The notes: generated by a model from the sequence alone, not told the origin. Counted from the first letter of the stretch, positions 1-5,352 are shown. The stretch: 5,789 bases of DNA from Deltaproteobacteria bacterium (GCA_016218905.1 JACRCS010001065.1:1-5789); one strand, 5' to 3'. Numbers and translations: made by a program.

Positions 1-324
1 CCACAGCACGGTGACCTTGCCGATGTCGATGCGGCAGGGCCCCAGTCCCATGGTCTCGAGGTTGTCCACCACCGGGAAGATGTCCTGGACGCTGAGCTCT
101 TCGTTCAAGACCATCCCCGAGTGGCGAATGGCCTTGAGCGACCCCTGGACCGTCGTCTTGGCGATCGAGCGACCGCAGACGTGACAGAGGATCCCCTTGA
201 GCCGCAAGCCGTTGACGATGTTGAGCATGCGGGTGGTGATCCGCTCGGAGCTCAGCCACTGGCTCATGTGGTCGTCGGAAAGGGCCTTGAGTTGTTCCGC
301 GCTCAACGTCGTCGTCTCGATCAC
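1..324 (-). CDS. Hypothetical protein with a single CxxC, N-terminal part (runs off window)
   Basis: I do not recognise this family. The frame is open for 108 codons from a GTG at 324 to the window edge, so the C-terminus is missing. The start is set by a strong GAGGAGG ribosome binding site five bases upstream of the GTG; the next ATG (residue 20) has no comparable site. The N-terminal ~45 residues look helical and amphipathic (SAEQLKALSDDHMSQWL), followed by LCHVCGRSI with Cys47 and Cys50, a possible half of a metal site, and a third cysteine in LGPCRIDIGKV (Cys97). There is no signal peptide or membrane segment in the visible part, so it is probably cytoplasmic. A perfect TATAAT lies 70 bases upstream, so it likely has its own promoter. 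Coding is supported by the ribosome binding site, the promoter and consistently G/C-ending codons; function is unknown. Confidence 0.75.
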   Translation of the reverse strand, partial: MIETTTLSAEQLKALSDDHMSQWLSSERITTRMLNIVNGLRLKGILCHVCGRSIAKTTVQGSLKAIRHSGMVLNEELSVQDIFPVVDNLETMGLGPCRIDIGKVTVLW

Positions 325-394
325 CGGATCCTCCTCGCTCCAAACAAATGAAACCGCCACGGCAATTGGGTCACGTCTCTACAGTCGGGGGCGG

Positions 395-422
395 ATTATA
401 CCGCACAACCGCTCACAGGAAA
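395..422 (-). promoter_or_regulatory. Sigma-70-like promoter of the 1-324 gene
   Basis: On the minus strand there is a perfect TATAAT (400 down to 395). At 16-base spacing the -35 position reads TTTCCT, a poor match to TTGACA, so the call rests mainly on the -10 box. Transcription would start near 388 and give a leader of about 64 bases before the GTG at 324. TATAAT is rare by chance in DNA this GC-rich. Confidence 0.5.
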
Positions 423-435
423 GGCTTCGGGCCTC
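421..435 (-). terminator. Weak terminator-like hairpin downstream of the DUF3999 remnant
   Basis: Read on the minus strand, GAGGC and GCCTT can pair (one G-T pair) around a five-base CCGAA loop, followed by TCC. The stem is short and the T-tract is only TTTCC, so this is a marginal rho-independent terminator at best. It lies between the stop of the DUF3999 remnant (499) and the promoter at 395-422, where a terminator would be expected. Confidence 0.2.
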
Positions 436-498
436 GGTTCCGCCTTCCGGCATCTCCCGGCCGAGGTCCCCGGGCCAAGGTGCGACGCCCCGGAGCGG

Positions 499-1085
499 TC
501 ACTGCGCCTCCGGAGGTCCCTCCACGCGGCGCGCGAGTCTGAGCGTGAGCCACGCGAGCACGGCTACGCAAGCGCCCAGCACCGCCCACAGGGCTGCGGT
601 CTGCAGGCCGGCGCCGCCCGCCCGTCGGGACGCGCGCCGGAAGGCCGGGTTCTGCGCCAGGGCCCCGGCGGTGGCCGGCTCGCTTCGCACGGCCGGCACC
701 AGGTCGCGCGCCACGGCCAGCTCATAGGTCGGGCCCTGGTCTTCGGGGTTGCCGAGGAGCAGGGTGTAGCGGCCGGCCGGTGCGGCGAAGAAGAGCGCGG
801 GCGCGGCAAACCGGCCCTCGGCGCGAAACGTCAAGGGCGCGTCGCTTCCGTCGTCCACCATGAGCTCGAGGCTTGCGACCCGGGCCGGAGGGAAGGTGAT
901 CTCCACCGGCCTCCCGTCGCCCCCTCGGGGCACGAGACGTCCACGTGCCAGGGTACACCTGCGGCCCTCGGCATCCACCGCGGCGAGCTCGAATCCCCGG
1001 TCGAAGAACGCCGCCGGCGTATCGAGCGCGATCCGGTCCAGGGTCGCAATCGCGGACGGCAGCCCCAGGCCACAGCGCGACCGCC
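499..1085 (-). pseudogene. DUF3999-like membrane protein, C-terminal fragment only
   Basis: An open frame ends with TGA at 501-499. About 190 codons look like the C-terminal part of the DUF3999 family, proteins of unknown function usually around 400-450 residues, so more than half is missing. Visible landmarks, numbered from the GTG at 1131: a beta-rich segment starting ATLDRIALDTPAAFFDR (residues 29-45), the typical LFFAAPAGRYTLLLGNP stretch (113-129) followed by PTYELAVARDLVP, then one C-terminal membrane helix AALWAVLGACVAVLAWLTL (about 179-197) and a basic LARR anchor. There is no signal peptide or credible start. The frame enters from the DUF2339 scrap upstream, where GTG1131 sits in the middle of a membrane segment. 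I infer an internal deletion fused two neighbouring genes and that the product is non-functional. Family assignment is from remembered motifs, not a search. Confidence 0.65.
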
Positions 1086-1303
1086 CCTTACAGCCCAGAC
1101 CTGCTACGATACCCACCGTCACCCGCACCACGGGGGGATCAACCCGTGCTCCACCGAGTAGCGAAAGAAGAGCATTCCGGCGAGGGCGAGAACGAGCCGC
1201 CCGGGACTGCGGCTCCGCGGACCCCCACCCACTGCTCCCACTCGAGGCGCGGCCGAGGGCGCGGCGCGGACCTGGCCGTTGGGCCAGGCGGAAGCGGCGG
1301 CTT
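1086..1303 (-). pseudogene. DUF2339 membrane protein, N-terminal remnant split over three frames
   Basis: Reading the minus strand in three successive frames rebuilds the N-terminal region of a DUF2339 protein, a large multi-pass membrane family of unknown function. Frame one (about 1300-1202) gives a proline-rich linker and then LEWEQWVGVRGAAVPGG. Frame two (1196-1131) gives LVLALAGMLFFRYSVEHGL then IPP, the first membrane segment and the family's characteristic (Y)SVEHGLI motif. Frame three (1131-1090) gives VVRVTVGIVAGLGC, the start of the second segment. Both joins need exactly one missing base: one near 1196-1202 and one in the G6 run at 1132-1137. The rest of this normally very long protein is absent, and DUF3999-like sequence follows at once. 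A TGA at 1306-1304 closes the first frame upstream and no start codon could be assigned. Confidence 0.6.
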
Positions 1304-1402
1304 TCAAGGCGCAGAACCTATCCGTGCGCGATGCAGACGCTACAGGACTCCCCGGCCTTGGCATCCAGCAAGGTGGATTTCCCCGTGCGACGGGTCTAGA
1401 CT

Positions 1403-1426
1403 CACGAGGTCCCTATGGATCTCGTG
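1403..1426 (+). promoter_or_regulatory. Strong leader hairpin upstream of the cysteine hydrolase unit
   Basis: CACGAGGTCC (1403-1412) and GGATCTCGTG (1417-1426) form a 10-bp stem with one G-T pair around a CTAT loop. No T-tract follows, so it is not a classical terminator. It lies 83 bases before the leader peptide start. A weak promoter-like pair (TGGATT 1374-1379 and TAGACT 1397-1402, 17 apart) would place the RNA start at or in the hairpin, so it could be a 5'-end stabilising stem or, as DNA, an operator. Function is inferred only from position. Confidence 0.4.
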
Positions 1427-1508
1427 CCGTTCCGAGAACCCCGCCAACGCCGCACCACCACGCTGCGCAAGCGCCCCCTGCCGTTCCCTTGCTGAGACGG
1501 AGGATGAC

Positions 1509-1580
1509 ATGCAGGACTCCGGGCCCAGAGAGATCCGGGTGGTCGTCGACGCGTTTCTCCGCGAGCACGTGGACGGATGA
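1509..1580 (+). CDS. 23-residue leader peptide, translationally coupled to the cysteine hydrolase
   Basis: A short frame starts at ATG 1509 behind GGAGG (1499-1503, five-base spacing) and ends in a TGA whose last bases overlap the next gene's ATG (ATGA at 1577-1580). The peptide starts MQDSGPREIRV and ends DAFLREHVDG; its middle could form one amphipathic helix. It has no signal peptide or membrane segment. The downstream gene has only a weak site (GGACGG) before its ATG, so ribosomes finishing here probably restart there. The frame stays open upstream without an obvious start, so the peptide could instead be the tail of a longer or decayed gene. It resembles no family I know. A real coupled leader is the simplest reading, but coding is not proven. 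Confidence 0.4.
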   Translation: MQDSGPREIRVVVDAFLREHVDG

Positions 1581-3100
1581 GGCGCCTCGGCAGCGTTTGG
1601 ATCCGGAGCATCGCCGCCATCGCCATCGTGGCGGCGGTACTCGCAGCCGGGGTGAGGCGCGCGACGGCCGCGGAGCTGGACGCGGAACTCGAGGCGCTTC
1701 GCATCGCACGGGACGGTCTTCGGGCCGCGGTCGCCTTCACGCGCTCGGCCGTGCCCGCAGACGCCGAGGCACGCACGCGCCTCCTTACGCGAGACGAGAA
1801 CGTGGATCTCTGGCGAGCGTGGAGCATGGTCCTGGGCGCCGAGGCCGCCCTCGACCAGCTCCGCGGGAGCGGCGCGGAGGCGAACGGGGCTGGCCGTTTT
1901 GCGCTCACCGGAGGCTCTTTCCTCGCCGGGTACCGGTACGCGCTCGAGTTCATCGCGGTGGTCCGGCGCCTTCCCTCGCTCGACGTCATCCTGGACGAGG
2001 AGGTTCCGGAGATGGGCCTCCCGGCAGGCACGTACGGACGCTTCAAATTCCGGTTCCTGAACGTCGCCCGGGCGACCGAGTTCGCCGCGATCGAGGCCCT
2101 GCGAACGAGTGAACGCCGGCTGTCGGGGCCAACCGCCTCCGCCATGGAAGAGGACGCGGCCGCCCTCTGGAAGATGGGGCTGGGGAAGGGGCCGGCCATG
2201 ACCCTGGAGAACGCGGCAGCCGTCGTCCGCAGCGCCGCTCTTGCCGCCTGGTTCCCGGCCCAAAAGGGGGTGGCCGAGTGGATAGGCGACGTGCGGGTGC
2301 TGCGGACCGGCGTAAACCTCATCTCCTCGGAGAAGATCAGGGGGCTCGCCGCCCGGCTCCAGCCTGGCGACATCCTCTTCGAGCGCCGGGAGTGGTACCT
2401 CTCGAATCTGGGCCTGCCGGGCTTCTGGACCCACGCGGCGCTCTACGTCGGAACCCCCGCGGAGCGGGCGGCGCTTTTCAGGCGAGACCCGGACACAGCC
2501 CGGTGGGTGACAGACCAGGGCTTTTCGGACGGCGACTTCGAACACCTCCTACAGGCGCGGTACCCGGTGGCTCACGCGGCGTCCCTCCGGGAGGAGCACG
2601 GGGCTCCGCCTCGGATCCTCGAGGCGGTCTCCCAGGGCGTGATCTTCACGACCATCGAGCACTCGGCTGGCGCCGACTCGCTCGGCGTCCTTCGTCCGAA
2701 TCTCCCTTTCGTCGCCAGGGCGCAGGCGCTCGAGCGCGCATTTCACTGCGCCGGGCGCCCGTACGACTTCAACTCCGATTTCGACACCGACTCCTCGCTG
2801 GTCTGCTCCGAGCTCGTCTACAAGGCCTACGAGCCCGCCCCCGGGCGGCCGGGGGTGCGCTTCCCTGTCAGCCGGGTGCTCGGCCGGACGGTGAGCACGC
2901 CGAACGAGATGGTCCGGGCGCTGTCGGCCGAATGGGAGGGGCCGACGCCGCAATGCACGTTCGTGCTCTTCCTCGATGGGATCGAGAAGGAACGGCGGGC
3001 ACTCGAAGCGTCGCCCGCCGAGTTCGCGAAGAGCTGGCGCCGGCCGAACTGGCACATTCTGCTGCAGGCGGCGCCGAAGGAGTCCCGAGGAAGCCGGTGA
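1577..3100 (+). CDS. Secreted YiiX/YebB-type (permuted NlpC/P60, C92 family) cysteine hydrolase
   Basis: A 507-residue protein with a Sec signal peptide: basic MRR, a hydrophobic core at about 10-25 and a cleavage site near ATA-A (29-32), so it acts in the periplasm or outside. Residues 35-255 are a mostly helical, family-unassigned N-terminal region. The catalytic domain spans about 258-430: LQPGDILFERREWYL (261-275), the histidine motif WTHAALYVG (His286), ILEAVSQGVIF (Glu349) and the nucleophile motif SSLVCSELVYKAYE (Cys410). The order His first, Cys last is the circularly permuted papain-like arrangement of YaeF/YiiX and YebB proteins. Such enzymes are thought to cleave amide bonds in peptides or lipids; the substrate here is unknown. 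His, Glu and Cys are present, so it is probably active. The N-terminal extension makes it much longer than E. coli YiiX (about 200 residues). The start overlaps the leader peptide stop. Confidence 0.88.
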   Translation: MRRLGSVWIRSIAAIAIVAAVLAAGVRRATAAELDAELEALRIARDGLRAAVAFTRSAVPADAEARTRLLTRDENVDLWRAWSMVLGAEAALDQLRGSGAEANGAGRFALTGGSFLAGYRYALEFIAVVRRLPSLDVILDEEVPEMGLPAGTYGRFKFRFLNVARATEFAAIEALRTSERRLSGPTASAMEEDAAALWKMGLGKGPAMTLENAAAVVRSAALAAWFPAQKGVAEWIGDVRVLRTGVNLISSEKIRGLAARLQPGDILFERREWYLSNLGLPGFWTHAALYVGTPAERAALFRRDPDTARWVTDQGFSDGDFEHLLQARYPVAHAASLREEHGAPPRILEAVSQGVIFTTIEHSAGADSLGVLRPNLPFVARAQALERAFHCAGRPYDFNSDFDTDSSLVCSELVYKAYEPAPGRPGVRFPVSRVLGRTVSTPNEMVRALSAEWEGPTPQCTFVLFLDGIEKERRALEASPAEFAKSWRRPNWHILLQAAPKESRGSR

Positions 3101-3149
3101 CGGACGTTCTGAACCCACCCGCTCCAAACAGTCGTGGAAGAGGCGGAAC

Positions 3150-3173
3150 GCGGCGAGGAGCACTCCTGGCCGC
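3150..3173 (+). terminator. Terminator-like hairpin after the cysteine hydrolase
   Basis: GCGGC (3150-3154) pairs with GCCGC (3169-3173), and AGGA (3156-3159) with TCCT (3164-3167), around a GCAC loop; a single G-G mismatch separates the two parts. It starts 50 bases after the stop codon. No T-tract follows, so it would be a non-canonical terminator or a 3'-end protecting stem. Confidence 0.35.
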
Positions 3174-3440
3174 AGAGGCGCGCCAAGCCTGCACTCTCTT
3201 CCAGGACCGGTCGACGCAGAGCGGGGCTCCGGAACGTCTCGAACCTGCGATGCTCTCGTCGGCCATCCACCGTGCCTCACGCACTGGAGATTCGCCGACC
3301 CGCCATTGTAGTAGCCTTCGCAATCCGATGACGTTCTTCGTCCGCGTGGTTACCATAGGGCATCCGAAAGCCGGAGTCGGCCGATGCGCAGTCCTTGCAA
3401 CGGCCGTGGAACGGTCCAACCGGAGCGGAAGGAAGGAACA

Positions 3441-3472
3441 TGATAGCGCAGGGCGTCTATCACATCGATGTG
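3441..3472 (+). promoter_or_regulatory. Two adjoining inverted repeats upstream of the 188-residue gene
   Basis: TGATAG (3441-3446) and CTATCA (3457-3462) are a perfect inverted repeat with a 10-base gap. The perfect 12-bp palindrome CACATCGATGTG (3461-3472) follows and shares two bases with its right arm, so the two pairings compete if transcribed. The pair ends 40 bases before the ATG at 3513. It could be an operator or a leader-RNA switch; the sequence alone does not decide. Confidence 0.35.
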
Positions 3473-3512
3473 GAGATATCGGCCACTATGAAACGTGGCG
3501 AGGAGGTGGATC

Positions 3513-4079
3513 ATGGCGACGATCTGCGGAGAAGTGAAGACATTGGAGAGCCCAACCGGTGGCGGCGTATACGTATCGGAGACGGAGTACACTGATGGTA
3601 CGAGGAAGACGAATTGGTACAAGAGTCGGATGGTGTTCCCGGTTGTCCAGATCGGCGACAGCATCCTGAAGAAAGTCTTCGTCGCCAACGACCAACTCGG
3701 AAACGACATTGCCAAATACATACACCAGGGCGAACAGGTGTGCCTCTATGTATACGGGCACCTGCTGCGTAAGAAGGTCATCATCGGCGTGAAGTCGAAC
3801 ATGGGATCTTTGTTGGCGATGCCCGCACGCGGGTTCGAGAGCGGCTTGTTCTGGTATGCGATCTTCTCGCCCATCATCGTGGCGCTGCCGGCGGCAGCGC
3901 TGGGCATGTTGGTTGGCATGGTGGGCGGGCAGCGGGGGACAGCCATGGGACTGCTGCTGGGCGTTCTCTATGCCGTCGGGATTTCCTGGCTGAGCGGGTT
4001 TCGATTCTTCCAGGCGTACCGGGAGATGCGAACCACCGTCGACGGACTGTGGGGCTTGCCGGAGGGCGCCGCGCACTAG
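3513..4079 (+). CDS. Unknown 188-residue membrane protein with cytoplasmic-type N-terminal domain
   Basis: I do not recognise the family. ATG 3513 is chosen because AGGAGG (3501-3506) sits six bases upstream; an alternative in-frame start at 3495 overlaps that site. Residues 1-100 look like a soluble, beta-rich domain (GGGVYVSETEYTDG, MVFPVVQIGDSILKKVFVAN, EQVCLYVYGHLLRKKVIIGV). Two membrane segments follow at about 113-137 (FWYAIFSPIIVALPAAALGM and on) and 143-163 (TAMGLLLGVLYAVGISWLSG), joined by a tight GGQRG turn, a helical-hairpin topology with both ends on the same side. A short tail, FFQAYREMRTTVDGLWGLPE, closes it. It uses more A/T-ending codons (AAG/AAC mixed with AAA, ATA, TAT, TTG) than the cysteine hydrolase, suggesting a different origin. 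It faces the minus-strand frameshifted gene, so no operon partner is visible. Confidence 0.75.
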   Translation: MATICGEVKTLESPTGGGVYVSETEYTDGTRKTNWYKSRMVFPVVQIGDSILKKVFVANDQLGNDIAKYIHQGEQVCLYVYGHLLRKKVIIGVKSNMGSLLAMPARGFESGLFWYAIFSPIIVALPAAALGMLVGMVGGQRGTAMGLLLGVLYAVGISWLSGFRFFQAYREMRTTVDGLWGLPEGAAH

Positions 4080-4248
4080 CGGTAGCCATGAGCACCACCC
4101 CGGCGCCATGCCGAGGAACGCGGGGCACGAGGGAAGCCCGGGCACCGTCTCGGGGTGAGAAGCGGTGCCTTCAGTGCCGCAAGGAGTTCGTCGGCGATCG
4201 GCTCGCCCTCCCGACGATCTTCGCCAGTAGAGCGAGCCGGCGGTTCAC
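4076..4248 (-). pseudogene. Possible decayed small gene in the convergent gap
   Basis: From a GTG at 4248, with GAGGA about nine bases upstream, one minus-strand frame reads VNRRLALLAKIVG; adding one base near 4205-4212 continues in the next frame as EGEPIADELLAALKAPLL and runs to a TAG at 4078-4076. Each half looks protein-like, with helix-forming Leu/Ala patterns, while the same frames outside these halves do not. No family is recognised. The downstream half overlaps the end of the 188-residue gene on the other strand, which argues against a full-length gene. This is a tentative call. Confidence 0.2.
4141..4169. terminator. Hairpin in the convergent gap, possible bidirectional terminator
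   Basis: GGCACCG (4141-4147) pairs with CGGTGCC (4163-4169), and TCTC (4148-4151) with GAGA (4157-4160), around a GGGGT loop with a two-base AG bulge: an 11-bp stem in all. It lies 62 bases after the plus-strand stop at 4079 and 126 bases beyond the minus-strand stop at 4295. No T-tract is present on either side, so termination would be non-canonical. Confidence 0.35.
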
Positions 4249-4294
4249 AGAGACCGGTCCTCGCGTTGCCCAATCAGCGTGCGATGCCTGACGC

Positions 4295-4991
4295 CTATTG
4301 CGGACACGTTGCACTCCAGTCGCCGCCGTCCCGCCGAAGGGCCGCCAGCGTCGGCAGATGTCCGCTGTAGTCTGCTGTCGCCGAGTACGAAGACGACTGG
4401 CTCGCCACAGCTGCATTACGAAAACTGATCGACAGTGCGAAGGGTGCCTTTTCCGGGGCATCCACGCGATACACGCGGCCTCCTTCGCCGGATCCGAAAG
4501 CCAGGCAGCCGATCATCGCGAGTTCGGCACCCCGCACTTTCAATGCTTCCTGCACGTCGAAGGGAATCGGCTCTCCGTTCTTGTACCAGCTGATTGTCGC
4601 GCTCCGCGCCGGTGTTCGTGCCACGCTGACGTCAAATTCCCCCAGTCGCCCAGACGCAATGAGGCCTTGTCGCGGCCTGGAGTCCCAGCGCACCGAGGGG
4701 AGTCGCCCGCGCGCATGGGCTGGATCGAAGGCGGCGCCAGGTGCTGGCGCCAGCGACAACACTGCGTCGGCCAACGGGGCCGTGGCCGTAATCATTTCCC
4801 ACTTGGAGCGACAGATGGCCTTGGCCTGAGGCGCAGCACCCGGCCACTGCGCGATCGTCTCGCGTTGACAAGCGTGCAAGGTAGGCCGTCTGGTCTTCGC
4901 GTACTGCTGCCCTGTCGCCGCTCGGCTGCGCTTGGGTGTCGACCGGTATGCACGACAACAGGGTCACGAACGGCACGACCCACCGGCGCAT
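4295..4991 (-). pseudogene. Secreted four-cysteine protein of unknown function, interrupted by a frameshift
   Basis: The reading starts at ATG 4991 behind GGGAGGT and encodes MRRWVVPFVTLLSCIPV..DTQAQ, a signal peptide with likely cleavage after TQA (residue 21); LLSC (11-14) is a weaker lipoprotein-type alternative. After DQTAY (37) the frame must skip one base near 4880, and continues as LHACQRETIAQWPG to TAG at 4297-4295. The repaired protein is 231 residues. Mature cysteines at 41, 60, 162 and 229 could form two disulfides, fitting export. Other landmarks are AICRSKWEMI (58-67), ATISWYKNGEPIPF (131-144) and AMIGCLAFGSGEGGRVYRV (158-176). I know no function for it. The two halves join smoothly and coding quality stays high on both sides, so this is either a very recent pseudogene or a one-base sequence error. 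Confidence 0.65.
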
Positions 4992-5161
4992 GAAACCTCC
5001 CGTTTGCGAAATCAGCTCCACGTCCCTCAATCGGCGCAAGCAGACCTCCATCGCCCTTCGCGGATTCCATCGGTCCGGCGTCGCCCCGGTCGTTCGTAGC
5101 CGCGAGTTCAAGATTGACGTGACGGCGTCCGGGTCAAGGCAGTGTTGGAGACAAATACCCT

Positions 5162-5175
5162 ACCGGGTACCCGGT
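5162..5175. promoter_or_regulatory. Perfect 14-bp palindrome, candidate operator
   Basis: ACCGGGTACCCGGT is its own reverse complement. It sits between two divergent genes, 171 bases from the left start codon and 85 bases upstream of the rightward -35 box. A symmetric dimer-binding site is plausible; no regulator family is recognised from the sequence. Confidence 0.3.
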
Positions 5176-5190
5176 TTAGCCGTTTGGACT

Positions 5191-5252
5191 CATCGAACTG
5201 CGTGACGGGGCTCCTGGGGGAGCCGGTGGCCGAGAGGCCCTGGCATTTGATG
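5191..5252 (+). promoter_or_regulatory. Three-helix hairpin cluster overlapping the DUF2760 promoter
   Basis: CATCGAA (5191-5197) can pair with TTTGATG (5246-5252, one G-T), enclosing GGCTCC/GGAGCC (5209-5214/5219-5224, TGGG loop) and GGCC/GGCC (5228-5231/5236-5239) with a GAGA loop, a GNRA tetraloop. The layout resembles a small structured RNA. However, the closing right arm is also the -35 box of the promoter at 5247-5275, so that promoter would not transcribe it. It matches no riboswitch class I recognise. Confidence 0.25.
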
Positions 5253-5275
5253 GCATACCCCTCGACCTCTATACT
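5247..5275 (+). promoter_or_regulatory. Near-consensus sigma-70 promoter of the DUF2760 gene
   Basis: TTGATG (5247-5252) and TATACT (5270-5275) are separated by exactly 17 bases, matching the consensus at four and five of six positions. Transcription would start near 5282, giving a leader of about 70 bases to the ATG at 5353. This is the best promoter in the window. Confidence 0.65.
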
Positions 5276-5307
5276 ACGCCCCTTGTCCGAGGCTCCGTAA
5301 CCGCCCC

Positions 5308-5328
5308 GGCGGGAGACGCCGTCCCGCC
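5308..5328 (+). promoter_or_regulatory. Leader hairpin 24 bases before the DUF2760 start
   Basis: GGCGGGA (5308-5314) pairs perfectly with TCCCGCC (5322-5328) around a seven-base loop. It lies inside the predicted 5' leader and leaves the ribosome binding site (GGTGAGG, 5342-5348) single-stranded. It may stabilise the mRNA or tune translation; a regulatory role is not shown. Confidence 0.35.
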
Positions 5329-5352
5329 CCGACGTCCACCTGGTGAGGTCCG

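Larger units (their letters stand above)
3101..3512. other. Intergenic region between the cysteine hydrolase and the 188-residue membrane protein
   Basis: This 412-bp stretch holds no gene I can support. Frames that cross it are composition shadows without recognisable motifs on either strand. It contains a terminator-like hairpin at 3150-3173, a pair of inverted repeats at 3441-3472 and a ribosome binding site at 3501-3506 for the next gene. GC falls from about 3300 onward compared with the cysteine hydrolase, matching the lower-GC gene that follows. No convincing -35/-10 pair was found; TACCAT at 3350-3355 is the best -10-like box but lacks a good -35. Confidence 0.6.
4992..5352. other. Intergenic region between divergent genes
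   Basis: This 361-bp stretch separates the frameshifted secreted-protein gene (leftward) from the DUF2760 gene (rightward). No coding frame in it is convincing. It holds the leftward ribosome binding site (4996-5001), a 14-bp palindrome (5162-5175), a group of hairpins (5191-5252), a rightward promoter (5247-5275) and a leader hairpin (5308-5328). For the leftward gene, TTGACC (5137-5132) is the best -35 candidate but no acceptable -10 follows it. Confidence 0.6.

Noticed and set aside
860..1580. Plus-strand open frames across the DUF2339/DUF3999 remnants
   Set aside because: Arg/Pro/Ser-rich composition and no motifs; the minus strand explains the region through two recognised family remnants.
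1340..2545. Long minus-strand open frames opposite the hydrolase
   Set aside because: Antisense shadows caused by high GC; no ribosome binding site, signal or recognisable family, and they cross the hydrolase leader.
2278..3537. Long plus-strand open frame of over 400 codons overlapping the hydrolase 3' half
   Set aside because: Its translation is Arg/Gly/Pro-rich with no motif and is the out-of-frame shadow of the very GC-rich hydrolase gene; the hydrolase frame carries all catalytic motifs.
4049..4291. Plus-strand frame with KRCLQCRKEF resembling a zinc-ribbon start
   Set aside because: Only one CxxC pair, no ribosome binding site, and it begins inside the 188-residue gene in another frame; the similarity looks accidental.
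4876..4884. Programmed ribosomal frameshift in the secreted-protein gene
   Set aside because: No slippery heptamer, in-frame stop or downstream pseudoknot is seen; an extra base is the simpler explanation.
5191..5252. Known riboswitch class (glycine, cobalamin, SAM, fluoride, guanidine considered)
   Set aside because: The loops lack the conserved core bases of those classes and the promoter lies at the 3' edge, so only a generic structured element is reported.
5181..5260. tRNA-like GTTCGAT T-loop on the minus strand near 5190-5200
   Set aside because: No acceptor, D or anticodon stems can be placed at the right distances, and no CCA follows.
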